A stretch of DNA of 64,000 bases from a bacterium (GCA_028716385.1 JAQUPX010000001.1:470775-534774); one strand, 5' to 3'; positions 53,786 through 63,019 are shown, counted from the stretch's first letter. The notes: generated from the letters alone by a model not told the origin. Made by a program: numbers and translations.

Positions 53786-54000
53786 AGTCGGAAAATACAA
53801 AAGGTTATTATTTTAGTCTCGAGTTTTTTGCGGGAAAGTTTTAGTTCTTAGTCCGTTTCAGGCGGATATTCAGCCCTTCCGGGTTTCTCTTTTATGCTTC
53901 TACTTTTCGCGTGTTAGTGTTTTTGTGGCGAATGATTTTCTGTTTCTTGATTACAAAAACTTGACACTTATTATTTTGTTTGACATAATCCATCTTACTA
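53786..54000. other. Intergenic region with repeats and btuF-like promoter
   Basis: ttagtccgtttcaggcggatattcag at 53848 matches 1137-1160, including the following attcagc. ttttcgcgtgttagtgttttt at 53908 belongs to the dispersed family. Confidence 0.55.
53961..53989 (+). promoter_or_regulatory. Promoter of the btuF-like gene
   Basis: TTGACA (53961-53966) and CATAAT (53984-53989), 17-base spacer. Predicted start of transcription is 3-5 bases before the ATG at 54001, so the mRNA would be nearly leaderless. Confidence 0.6.
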
Positions 54001-55098
54001 ATGAATTTAATATTTGTTGTTCTTTTATTTGTTGCAAACACTTATCCACAAAGGATAATATCTTTGGGACCGGTTGTTACGGAAGAGCTTTACCTTCTTG
54101 AAGTAAACGACAAGCTTGTTGCGAATACCATATATTGCCAAATTCCACAGGATGCACAAAAAAAAGAGAAAATAGGAACGTTAATGGAAATAAATATAGA
54201 AAAAATCGTATCGCTTAAACCGGATTTAGTTCTCGCTACCCCATTAAATAATCCTAAACAACTGGAGAAACTTAAAAATATGGGAATAAATGTGATTAAC
54301 TTTTCTTCTCCGGAAAACTTTCAACAAATATGTGAACAGTTTTTGAAATTAGGAAATATTGTAGGCAAAGAATTTGAATCAATAGAAATTATCAATCAGA
54401 CAGCAGAGAAAATAGATTCTATTTGTAAGAAAGTTGAAAACTTGCCAAAACCTAAAGTTTTTATTGAAGTAGGTGCGAATCCCCTATTTACGGCGCCTAA
54501 ACATTCTTTTATACATAATCTTATAGAACTTGGCGGCGGCATTAACGTTGGCGTGGACACAAAAAATGGACTTTATAGCAGGGAAAAAGTTTTAAAGCAA
54601 AATCCCGATATAATAATTATTATAACTATGGGAGTCGTTGGAGAACAGGAAAAAGAAATATGGCAAAAATATAAAACTATAAATGCGGTAAAAAACAATA
54701 AAATTTATGTCCTTGATTCTTATAGGTATTGCAGCCCGACACCCGTAGTTTTTGTTGAAGCGCTGGAAGAATTAGTTGGACTTTTCCATCCCGGAGTTTG
54801 CTCACAACAAACGGAACCCCTGAATGAAAAAACTGCCTGTCAATTAGCAACGGATTTGGCAAATCAAGAATGTGAAAGAATTTATGGAACTCGTCCATTT
54901 TTGTCGGAACATTATAAAGCAACGTTTTTCGGTGAAAGATGGCAATGGGGACAGATGGATGCAGCAGGAATTAAAGGATATTCTGCGGAAGTATCTTTTA
55001 AAAAAGACGGAACCGATAAAAAAGTTCAGGTCTTTTTTAGCACGGATAGACTTAATCGTACCAAAAACACGATTATAAAGAAAAGAGCGGTTCGGTAG
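54001..55098 (+). CDS. BtuF/FepB-like substrate-binding protein with extra C-terminal domain
   Basis: 365 residues. Short signal peptide, then a class III periplasmic binding fold for cobalamin or siderophores: PQRIISLGPVVTEELYLLEVNDKLV, EKIVSLKPDLVLATP, ELGGGINVG. After about residue 260 comes an additional segment of about 100 residues (LNEKTACQLATDLANQECERIYGTRPF... RWQWGQMDAAGIKGYSAEVSF) that does not belong to the family. Together with the next two genes it forms an importer. It has no lipobox. Confidence 0.82.
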   Translation: MNLIFVVLLFVANTYPQRIISLGPVVTEELYLLEVNDKLVANTIYCQIPQDAQKKEKIGTLMEINIEKIVSLKPDLVLATPLNNPKQLEKLKNMGINVINFSSPENFQQICEQFLKLGNIVGKEFESIEIINQTAEKIDSICKKVENLPKPKVFIEVGANPLFTAPKHSFIHNLIELGGGINVGVDTKNGLYSREKVLKQNPDIIIIITMGVVGEQEKEIWQKYKTINAVKNNKIYVLDSYRYCSPTPVVFVEALEELVGLFHPGVCSQQTEPLNEKTACQLATDLANQECERIYGTRPFLSEHYKATFFGERWQWGQMDAAGIKGYSAEVSFKKDGTDKKVQVFFSTDRLNRTKNTIIKKRAVR

Positions 55099-55153
55099 CC
55101 GCAGGCGAATTAATCTTTCTTGAGTCTCTATAGATTGTTTGTTTAGAAATAAA

Positions 55154-56173
55154 ATGAAGAACAAACTATTTCGCTGGAGCATACTTATAATCGTTTTATT
55201 GATAATCCTTTTAGCAGTTAGTATTTTATCCCTCTGTATTGGTTCAACCGGTATATCATTCGACAAAATTGTGCCGTTGGTTTTAGGAGATAGAAGTTCC
55301 ATAGAACACAGCATTGTTTTTGATATACGACTGCCGCGAATTATTTTAGGATTTGCGGTCGGAAGCGCATTAAGCGTTGCAGGCGTTATATTGCAGGGAC
55401 TGTTTCGCAATCCACTCGTTGAGCCTTATACGCTTGGTATTTCAGGAGGAGCTGCACTGGGAATATGTTTGAATATTGTTCTGGGAATATATAAAATAAT
55501 GGGAGTTTTGTCTTTGCCGTTTGTGGGATTTACAGGAGCGCTTATCGTTATTTTATTTGTATATTTTCTCAGCATAAAGAAAGGAATAATGAAAATTCAG
55601 GAACTTCTTTTAACCGGGGTAATGATAAGTTTTATTACGTCCTCTCTGATTATGCTTATTATGGCTGTCTCCCGCGTAGAAAATCTCCAGGAAATTATTT
55701 TCTGGATAATGGGCTCTCTGGAAGAACCCAACTGGGTACTTATAAAAGCAGTGTTGTTAATATCCATTATAGGAGTGATAATCGCCTGCTTCTTTGCGAT
55801 AGACCTTAATGCGCTTGCTTTGGGAGAAGAATCGGCAGCGCATCTTGGCGTAAACGTGGAAAAAACCAAAAAGATACTTTTTGTTTTAGCTTCGTTGCTT
55901 ACGGGATTTAGCGTATCGGTAACCGGAATAATTGGATTCGTCGGGTTGGTTATTCCACATTTTGTCCGTATGTTTGTCGGCGGTGACCATCGGATATTAA
56001 TTATTGCATCTGCAATTGTTGGGGGAACGTTCCTTATATTGTGCGATACTCTTGCAAGAACGATTATCTCTCCGTTAGAATTGCCCGTGGGAGTTATTAC
56101 GGGAATTATAGGCGGTATAATATTTATATATTTTCTTAGTAAAAAACGTATGTTATTAGGAAATAAAAATTAA
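55154..56173 (+). CDS. FecCD/BtuC-family permease
   Basis: 339 residues from the ATG at 55154 (TTG at 55139 is the alternative). About ten transmembrane helices. LPRIILGFAVGSALSVAGVILQGLFRNPLVEPYTLGISGGAALG and SVTGIIGFVGLVIPHFVRMFVGGDHR are family signatures. Inner-membrane channel for cobalamin or iron-siderophore uptake; the precise substrate is not determined. Confidence 0.92.
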   Translation: MKNKLFRWSILIIVLLIILLAVSILSLCIGSTGISFDKIVPLVLGDRSSIEHSIVFDIRLPRIILGFAVGSALSVAGVILQGLFRNPLVEPYTLGISGGAALGICLNIVLGIYKIMGVLSLPFVGFTGALIVILFVYFLSIKKGIMKIQELLLTGVMISFITSSLIMLIMAVSRVENLQEIIFWIMGSLEEPNWVLIKAVLLISIIGVIIACFFAIDLNALALGEESAAHLGVNVEKTKKILFVLASLLTGFSVSVTGIIGFVGLVIPHFVRMFVGGDHRILIIASAIVGGTFLILCDTLARTIISPLELPVGVITGIIGGIIFIYFLSKKRMLLGNKN

Positions 56174-56175
56174 TC

Positions 56176-56192
56176 GCAAGCAAGATGCTTGC
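56176..56192. repeat. GCAAGCA-AGA-TGCTTGC hairpin
   Basis: Perfect 7-bp stem in the 35-base gap between permease and ATPase genes; the second copy of the element at 11927-11943. Confidence 0.6.
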
Positions 56193-56208
56193 TTTACAAT
56201 GAAATAAT

Positions 56209-56988
56209 ATGCTGGAAATAAAAAATCTTGTCTCGGGTTATGATTCCATTCCTGTAATAAAAGATATTAATTTAAAAATAACCGAAGGAGAAATTTGTAG
56301 CATAATCGGACCTAACGGCTCGGGAAAAACAACTTTAATTAAAGTCATAACTAAAATACTTCCTATCTGGAAAGGTGAAACGTTTTTCGAAAATAAGAAT
56401 ATGAGTAGTATAAAAATTAATGAATTGGCAAAAAAAATAGCGGTAGTTTCCCACGGGCAGGAATATGCGTTTAATATGACCGTAGAAGATTTTGTATTAT
56501 TAGGCAGGATACCTTATCGCCAAAAATTTCAATTCTGGGAAACAAAAAAAGATGAACAAATAATCACGGAATCAATGGAATTAACGGAAACTACTGTTTT
56601 TAGAAATAAGTTTATGAATGAATTGAGCGAGGGAGAAAAACAGCTTATATGTATTGCGCAGGCTTTAACGCAGGAACCTAAATTGCTTATATTGGATGAG
56701 CCGACTGCTCATCTGGATATAAACCATCAAGTAAAAATTTTGAATTTAATAAAAAAGTTAAATCAAAAAAATGGTCTTACTGTGATAATGGTTTTACATG
56801 ACCTTAATCTGGCAAGCGAATACTGCAATAAATTAATTCTTTTCAGTAAGGGGGGGCTTTATAAAACAGGCACACCTGAAGAAGTATTGACCGGACAGAT
56901 TATCGAAGAGGTCTATAATACAAAAGTATTGGTTAAAGAAAGCCCTCTTTCTTCCAAACCTTATGTTTTTGTAATTCCAACTTCCTAA
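56209..56988 (+). CDS. ABC transporter ATPase (BtuD/FecE-like)
   Basis: 259 residues. Walker A GPNGSGKTT, signature ELSEGEKQLICIAQAL, Walker B LLILDEPTAHLD and H-loop MVLHDLNLASEYCN. Energises the importer made with the two upstream genes. Confidence 0.93.
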   Translation: MLEIKNLVSGYDSIPVIKDINLKITEGEICSIIGPNGSGKTTLIKVITKILPIWKGETFFENKNMSSIKINELAKKIAVVSHGQEYAFNMTVEDFVLLGRIPYRQKFQFWETKKDEQIITESMELTETTVFRNKFMNELSEGEKQLICIAQALTQEPKLLILDEPTAHLDINHQVKILNLIKKLNQKNGLTVIMVLHDLNLASEYCNKLILFSKGGLYKTGTPEEVLTGQIIEEVYNTKVLVKESPLSSKPYVFVIPTS

Positions 56989-57108
56989 GTGTGCCCTCTT
57001 TCTGTTTTTTGTGCTTCTTCTTTTGTGCTTTAGTGTTTTTGTGGCAGGCTTTTTTTGTTGACATTTGTAACTTTTGATTTCTTAATTAAGCTCTTGGGTT
57101 ACCATTAG

Positions 57109-57151
57109 TCCGCCTGAGGCGGATTATTATCCCGCTATTGCGGGAATTTTT
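57109..57151. repeat. Tandem palindromes before the glycoside hydrolase gene
   Basis: TCCGCCTGAGGCGGA (57109-57123) is followed by CCCGC-TATT-GCGGG (57131-57144) and a T-run (aattttttc), so the second hairpin has terminator form only 20 bases before the RBS. It could terminate or attenuate transcription. Confidence 0.6.
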
Positions 57152-57172
57152 TCTTTATAATAGGAGGCAAAT

Positions 57173-59026
57173 ATGTATCTAGTATTATCTTTGTTTCTAA
57201 CGTTTACGGGTTTAGATAAACCGTATAATATAAACATAGAAAAATCTGCGATGGTTTCAGATACTATAGGAATAGACTTGAATTCCCCATGGTCTGCGTT
57301 TTCAGGCATCGGTTGGAATATTAACGCAGGCACTTTTCAATGGGGAAACTGGGACAGCATCAAGGCACTTTTGGATGAATCCAATATGCAATTTGCTCGG
57401 ATAATAGGACATATGGAATTCTGGTATCCCGATTCTAATGCCTTTACTCCAACAAGCGATGTAATGAATTCCATATATAAATTTCTTGATTATTGCGAAC
57501 AAAATAACGTAACGGTTATGTTTCATAACTGGTGGACCGGGGGGAAATACGATAACTATACTCCCTGGCCGAATCATTATTTCTGGCTTGCGAGATGTTG
57601 TTACCTTGACCCTACAAACTCTTTAAATAAGTGGAATTATAATAACGGGTGGACAAGTTCAGGTCCCGAAACCGACCAGCCTTATGATGCAGACAAGTTT
57701 GCATATTCAATATATAAAGTAGTAGATTATATGTGGAATACAAAAAATTACAGGTGTATAAAATTCTTAGGACTCTGGAACGAACCAAACGGCTTATGGG
57801 CTTATGCCCCGAGAGATATGGATGGTAGCGGTTCTCCCGATTACAGTTACCCGACGGGGTTTTATACGCTGTATAATAAAATGAACTGGTATCTTGATTA
57901 TATGGGAATAAAGGATAGCTTGTTGCTGGTAGGAAATGATGTTTCTTACGCTCTTACAGACCCGATGGATGATATAGGGACAACACTCTCGGCGTGGGAA
58001 GGCGGGCACAGATGCGATGATTATATACAGGCGGTTAGCTTCCATTCTTATGGGACAGTTTATGGCCCCGGTGGTCCCTGCAGTAAAGTAAAAACTCAAA
58101 TATATAACAACAATTATGACAGCAAAATTGAACCCATAATAATGGGTGAAATCGGGGATGACGCTGCTGACCATACTACAACGCAAGGCAAGATAAATAA
58201 TTCATTTGACTGCGCAAAAAAAATAATAGCAGAGGCAAAACAAGGAGCATACGCTATTGCCAAGTGGTGGTATAACGGTGGCGATGCGGACGGTTTTTCT
58301 GCTACTCTTGGACAAGGCGAGAGACCGATGGTTCAGAACTTTTACCCTACCGAACTTATGAGCGCATCTATTCCCAGGATAAAAGGCGACCATTATATAA
58401 TGGGAACGTATGTCTCGTCATCAGGGGGATACCTGGATGCCGTTGATATAAGATTCTGGTATGACGGTTTAGGAAGAAATGCGGATGCTATATGGGTAGT
58501 AAATGAAAACTCAGGTCCCAGAATAGTAAGTTTTAATATTTCGAATGTGCCTGTATCAGAGAATAAAATATTCTATAAAAAATATGTGAATATGCAGGAT
58601 ACGTTGTGCCCTATAATTTCAGGAAAAACTATATATGTGAGCACATCTAATCATTCGTTCGTAGATACGTTACCTGCAAAAAGTATAGTAGTGTATAGCG
58701 AATATCCTAAGTCAATTGGAATAACGGAAGATAGAAATACTAAAAGAATTGGACAGATAAATATTTCAAGTAAACCTAATCCATTTATGGAAACAACGGA
58801 AATAGAATATTTACTTCCCGTGAACAGTAATGTGGATATTACAATTTATAATATCGGTGGAGAAAAGGTAAAGACTCTGGTAAGTGGAAATAAAGTAGCC
58901 GGTAGTTACAACATAAGATGGAATGGCAAATCTGAATTCGGCAAACAAGTCCCGTCAGGTATTTATTTTTGCAGATTAAAAACGGATGGCAATACGACAA
59001 TTAAAAAACTCCATCTCGTGAAGTAA
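57173..59026 (+). CDS. Secreted glycoside hydrolase (clan A-like) with T9SS domain
   Basis: 617 residues. RBS taggaggcaa. TIM-barrel cues: GIGWNINAGTF, ARIIGHMEFW, FLGLWNEPNG with the likely acid/base Glu204 and IIMGEIGDD with the likely nucleophile Glu326, and IAKWWYNGGD. This order fits GH clan A (GH5/GH30/GH39-type); family and substrate are open. A beta-sandwich follows, then a T9SS domain (KPNPFMETTEIEYLL, IYNIGGEKVKTL, PSGIYFCRL). Probably acts on plant or microbial polysaccharide outside the cell. Confidence 0.8.
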   Translation: MYLVLSLFLTFTGLDKPYNINIEKSAMVSDTIGIDLNSPWSAFSGIGWNINAGTFQWGNWDSIKALLDESNMQFARIIGHMEFWYPDSNAFTPTSDVMNSIYKFLDYCEQNNVTVMFHNWWTGGKYDNYTPWPNHYFWLARCCYLDPTNSLNKWNYNNGWTSSGPETDQPYDADKFAYSIYKVVDYMWNTKNYRCIKFLGLWNEPNGLWAYAPRDMDGSGSPDYSYPTGFYTLYNKMNWYLDYMGIKDSLLLVGNDVSYALTDPMDDIGTTLSAWEGGHRCDDYIQAVSFHSYGTVYGPGGPCSKVKTQIYNNNYDSKIEPIIMGEIGDDAADHTTTQGKINNSFDCAKKIIAEAKQGAYAIAKWWYNGGDADGFSATLGQGERPMVQNFYPTELMSASIPRIKGDHYIMGTYVSSSGGYLDAVDIRFWYDGLGRNADAIWVVNENSGPRIVSFNISNVPVSENKIFYKKYVNMQDTLCPIISGKTIYVSTSNHSFVDTLPAKSIVVYSEYPKSIGITEDRNTKRIGQINISSKPNPFMETTEIEYLLPVNSNVDITIYNIGGEKVKTLVSGNKVAGSYNIRWNGKSEFGKQVPSGIYFCRLKTDGNTTIKKLHLVK

Positions 59027-59290
59027 AGAACTTATGGCAATAATATTTTTGTTCTCTTCTTTATCATTCAACGTCAATCCTGCATATTCTTTTGCTAATA
59101 GGACTTGGTTCAACAGTCGTATTGCTCAACGCCAAAACTGCAGGTATGTCTCTTTTGGCATTTCCCATTAGCTTAGTAATAGAATATAATTATAAATATA
59201 TATTTCATAAATAATTTCTTAATTATTTCTCAATATAAAACTATAAAAACAATAGACAAGAAAATAAAAGTAGTTTAGTGTAATAAAAAA
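59027..59290. other. Intergenic region with a possible small hydrophobic ORF
   Basis: An open frame of 40 codons (59092-59214, TTG start, LLIGLGSTVVLLNAKTAG...) has hydrophobic, non-random composition but no RBS and no recognised family. It may be a gene remnant. The rest is AT-rich without signals. Confidence 0.3.
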
Positions 59291-59403
59291 CCAGCCTGGC
59301 AGAGCTGGATAAGTTAGAGCAATGCTTCTACGTTGCAAACTCTAACTAACCTCGCTTTGCCGGATAAGTTAGAGTAATGCTTCTACGTTGCAAACTCTAA
59401 CTA
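59291..59403. repeat. Tandem pair of double-hairpin ATAAG elements
   Basis: First unit: CCAGC...GCTGG (59291-59308), ATAAG, then GTTAGAG (59313-59319) and CTCTAAC (59340-59346). Second unit (59349-59403) starts with a different hairpin-like stretch and repeats 42 bases with one change. The second copy ends 2 bases before the RBS aaggagga of the next gene. Confidence 0.8.
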
Positions 59404-59413
59404 AGGAGGAGAT

Positions 59414-61132
59414 ATGTTGAAAATGAAATATTTTGTATGGGCGATAGTTATTGCAGTTAGCGTTAATGCGCAGCCTCGCTCGGAGAATGATGTGGTGCTT
59501 CGTGCAATGGGAGAAGAGCTAACCCGCTCGATGAAAGGATTTAAAAATGTAAAGGATGTCCCGCTTTATTTCTTACAATATACAATAATAGATGAGAATA
59601 GTGTATCAATGAACGGTTCGTATGGTGCGATTAAATATAATCAAACAACACATAACAGGTATTTAACTACAGACGTAAGAGTCGGGAGCAGTAAGCTTGA
59701 TAACACGCATGAACTCCGTGGAGACCAATTTGGTTTTGATTATTCGGATTATATACCTAATATAGCAGAAGTTCCTATAGAGGACAATTTGAATGCGATA
59801 AAAACGGTGATATGGAAAGAAACAGACCGTATATATAAGAAAGCGCAGGAAAAGTTTATAAAAGTGCAGACAAACCAGGATGTAAAAGTGGTCAAGAAAG
59901 ATACTTCGGATGATTTTTCTGCCGTGACTTCCTGCAAATATATTGGCGAGAAGAAAGAATTGCAGATTGATACAACAAGCTGGAAACCGATATTAAAAAG
60001 GCTTTCTGCAAAGGCTAAACAATATCCGTGGATATATAGTTGTAATGTGAATTTGCAGGGGGATGTATCAAATAAATACATTGTAAGCAACGAGGGAACC
60101 ATTATACGTGAAGGACTTTCCAGTTACTTCTTTTTTGTAACGGTGGGAACAACGGCAGATGACGGGATGGATCTTTACCTGCACTGGTCTTTTTATACTT
60201 CTAATGCAAATGAACTGCCGACAGAAAATGCTATTGCGAGCGCGATAGATTCTTTAATAAAGGAACTCCAACTTCTTAAGAATGCTCCTTTAGTTGACCC
60301 GTACACGGGACCGGCAATTTTTGTAAACAGGGCGAGCGGAGTTTTCTTTCATGAAATTTTTGGTCATAGGATTGAAGGACATCGTCAGAAGAATGAAGAC
60401 GAGGGACAAACATATACGAGTAAAATTGGACAGGCCGTGTTACCGGAGTTTTTATCCGTCTATGATGACCCTACGCAGAAGGAATTTAACGGGGCAGAGT
60501 TAGACGGGCATTATTTATATGATGATGAAGGGGTGAAATCAGAAAGAGTAAATATAGTGGAGAACGGAGTGTTAAAGAACTTTTTAATGTCACGTTCACC
60601 CGTTAAAGGATTTAAGCATTCTAACGGGCATGGACGAAGACAAGCCGGGTATAGAATTGTTGCAAGGCAGGGAAATTTATTTGTGGAATCAAAGAAACAA
60701 ATTCCGTTTAATGAGCTTCGCAATACGTTAATAGAAGAGTGCAAGAAACAGGGCAAACCTTACGGACTGGTATTTTACGATATTTCCGGTGGTTTTACAA
60801 TGACGCAGAGATATATGCCGCAAGCATTTAAGGTTATTCCGCTTCTGGTAAAAAGGGTATATACGGATGGAAGAGCGGATGAAGTAGTAAGAGGTGTGGA
60901 CATCGTTGGAACTCCGTTAGCATCGTTTAATAAGATAATTGCTGCCGGGAATGACCCTGACATATTTAATGGATATTGTGGAGCGGAATCGGGTGGAGTT
61001 CCGGTTGCGTTGACTTCTCCTTCTATATTGGTATCGGAAATAGAAGTGGAGAAAAAAGAGAAATCCCAGGATAAACCGCCGCTGTTAAAAGCGCCGTTGG
61101 ATAACAACAAAGAAGTAGGTAGTAGAAAGTAG
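59414..61132 (+). CDS. Exported TldD-like metallopeptidase
   Basis: 572 residues, RBS aaggaggagat. Signal peptide (MLKMKYFVWAIVIAVSVNAQ). The TldD family zinc motif HEIFGH (313-318) is intact, with RIEGHRQ and SNGHGRR, GVLKNFLMSR and the C-terminal CGAESGGVPVALTSPSILVSEIEV. Cytoplasmic TldD works with inactive TldE/PmbA on peptides; this version is predicted to be outside the cytoplasm and is followed by a paralogue that lost the motif. Substrate unknown. Confidence 0.87.
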   Translation: MLKMKYFVWAIVIAVSVNAQPRSENDVVLRAMGEELTRSMKGFKNVKDVPLYFLQYTIIDENSVSMNGSYGAIKYNQTTHNRYLTTDVRVGSSKLDNTHELRGDQFGFDYSDYIPNIAEVPIEDNLNAIKTVIWKETDRIYKKAQEKFIKVQTNQDVKVVKKDTSDDFSAVTSCKYIGEKKELQIDTTSWKPILKRLSAKAKQYPWIYSCNVNLQGDVSNKYIVSNEGTIIREGLSSYFFFVTVGTTADDGMDLYLHWSFYTSNANELPTENAIASAIDSLIKELQLLKNAPLVDPYTGPAIFVNRASGVFFHEIFGHRIEGHRQKNEDEGQTYTSKIGQAVLPEFLSVYDDPTQKEFNGAELDGHYLYDDEGVKSERVNIVENGVLKNFLMSRSPVKGFKHSNGHGRRQAGYRIVARQGNLFVESKKQIPFNELRNTLIEECKKQGKPYGLVFYDISGGFTMTQRYMPQAFKVIPLLVKRVYTDGRADEVVRGVDIVGTPLASFNKIIAAGNDPDIFNGYCGAESGGVPVALTSPSILVSEIEVEKKEKSQDKPPLLKAPLDNNKEVGSRK

Positions 61133-61197
61133 GCAGGGAAACAAAAAACTTATTTTAATTTTTAAGTTAATAAAATTAATAAAAATTGGAGGGAGAG

Positions 61198-62946
61198 ATG
61201 AAAAAACTTGCTTTTGTTGTAATAAGTTTTTTATTTTCGGTTGCAACGGTTTTTGCGGAAGAAGCAACAGCTAAAACCTCAGAATCAGTCATTTTCAGTG
61301 CTATGAGCGATGAGCTTAATCGCTCTATGACACAACTGAAGATGAAGAATATGGCTGCTCCTTATTACATTATATATCTAATAAGGGAGACGCAGACGGT
61401 TTCTATCGAAGCGAATTCAGGGGCAATTATTTCCAGCGATGAATCACGGTACAGACATTTATTCGTAAACTTAAGAGTTGGCAGCTATGACCTTGATAAC
61501 AGTAATTTTATGAGTGAAAACGATTTTGGATTTATGAAAAGGGGTGAGTGGGCAACAATACCAATAGAAGATGATTACAATGCTATCAGGTACGAGATAT
61601 GGTTACTTACGGATAATGCTTATAAAATAGCGCTTGAGAAACTGGCAAAGAAAAAAGCAACACTTGAAAATCAACAGTCAACGGAAAAATTAGCTGATTT
61701 TACGAAATGTAAAGCTACAAGTCGCATAAGCGAGGAAGCAAAACTAAACGTAAACAGAAAACAGTTAGAAGCCTGTGCAAAGAATTTATCTGCTATATTT
61801 CACGAGTTTCCGAAAATCCAATCTGCCAAAGTGATAATATCATCCGTGGTTAATACAAACTATTTTGTTGACAGCGAGGGAAGTAAACACAGGGATAATG
61901 GGTTTATAACTTCTGTTGAAGTATCTGCGGAAACTCAAACCGCCGAAGGTGTACCAGTAAAAGATAAAATAGGCTTTTATGGGAAAGTAGTTAGTGATTT
62001 GCCGGATGAAAACGCGATGAAGGCGAAAGTGCGGAATTTTGCTGCCGAGTTGTCTCAAAAAGTGGGATTAAAAAAGGATGAGGAGTATTCAGGACCTGTA
62101 TTATTTGACGGGGAAGCATCTGCAATATTGTTTTATCAAATAGTCGGAAAGGGAGTATCCAATGCCCGAACTTTGCTTTTTGAAAATGATGCAATAAGTA
62201 AAGCATTTCCGCGCGAAGGTGGATTTTTGAGCGGCAAACTGAACCAGATAATACTGCCGGTATCCTTTAATATATATGATGACCCTACGATGAAAGAATA
62301 TAAAGGGAAAGCGCTTATCGGGGGGTATGTAGTTGACGATGAAGGAGTCCCGGGAGAAAAAATAAAACTTGTAGAGAACGGGAAACTTGTGACTTTGCCA
62401 ATAGGCAGGGCTCCCACAAAAGACTTAAAGGTTTCCAACGGGCATGGAAGGGCATATGGATGGAAAGCGCCTGTCGGGAGAGTTAGTAATATGGTAGTGG
62501 AGAGCAAAGACGGGCAAGATAATATAAAAGAAAAATATATCCAATTGCTGAAAGAGCGGAATCTTAAATATGGAATAGTAATTACAAGACTGAAAGGAGA
62601 TGGTAAGGATTCGGATAGTGATGGGTCAACATTTTACTTCGGCGGAGAGAAAAAACAGGAAAGTTTGCTCCCCAATCCCGTATCAGCTTACAAATTATAC
62701 GTAGATGGACATAGTGAACCTGTCAAGGGAATGGAGTTTGAAAACCTGACCTATAAATTACTGAAAGATATTATAATTGTGGGGAATGAGAATATGGTTT
62801 GCAATTTTGTTGCCAAAGATCAATCCGGGCAAAGTGCCTGTGAGTCTGTGGTATCCCCTTCGATAGTGGTTGATGATTTGGAACTTAACCCGTCGGAAGG
62901 AAAGTCGGTGAAGTTTCCGGTTATTCCGCAACCTGTGTGGAAATAA
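61198..62946 (+). CDS. Exported TldE-like paralogue without the zinc motif
   Basis: 582 residues from the ATG at 61198 (RBS aattggagggaga). Signal peptide ending VFAEE. It is collinear with the previous protein (NRSMTQLKMKNMAAPYYIIYLI; DDPTMKEYKGKALIGGYVVDDEGVPGEKI; SNGHGRAYGWK), but where HEIFGH should be it reads FYQIVGKGVS. This mirrors the TldD/TldE pairing, so the two probably form a heterodimer in the periplasm. Confidence 0.87.
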   Translation: MKKLAFVVISFLFSVATVFAEEATAKTSESVIFSAMSDELNRSMTQLKMKNMAAPYYIIYLIRETQTVSIEANSGAIISSDESRYRHLFVNLRVGSYDLDNSNFMSENDFGFMKRGEWATIPIEDDYNAIRYEIWLLTDNAYKIALEKLAKKKATLENQQSTEKLADFTKCKATSRISEEAKLNVNRKQLEACAKNLSAIFHEFPKIQSAKVIISSVVNTNYFVDSEGSKHRDNGFITSVEVSAETQTAEGVPVKDKIGFYGKVVSDLPDENAMKAKVRNFAAELSQKVGLKKDEEYSGPVLFDGEASAILFYQIVGKGVSNARTLLFENDAISKAFPREGGFLSGKLNQIILPVSFNIYDDPTMKEYKGKALIGGYVVDDEGVPGEKIKLVENGKLVTLPIGRAPTKDLKVSNGHGRAYGWKAPVGRVSNMVVESKDGQDNIKEKYIQLLKERNLKYGIVITRLKGDGKDSDSDGSTFYFGGEKKQESLLPNPVSAYKLYVDGHSEPVKGMEFENLTYKLLKDIIIVGNENMVCNFVAKDQSGQSACESVVSPSIVVDDLELNPSEGKSVKFPVIPQPVWK

Positions 62947-62970
62947 ATAGCTTTTGAACTTAATAATAGA

Positions 62971-63002
62971 AGAAGCCCTTCGGAGAATTCCGAAGGGCTT
63001 CT
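62971..63002 (+). terminator. Terminator between convergent genes
   Basis: Fourteen-pair stem AGAAGCCCTTCGGA / TCCGAAGGGCTTCT with a GAAT loop, followed by TTTTT on the plus strand. It serves the TldE-like gene and may stop the convergent minus-strand gene less efficiently. Confidence 0.92.
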
Positions 63003-63019
63003 TTTTTAACAAATAAATC

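Noticed and set aside
59291-59403. Possible CRISPR array
   Set aside because: Only two repeat units, which are hairpin elements of a dispersed family, without spacers or cas genes.
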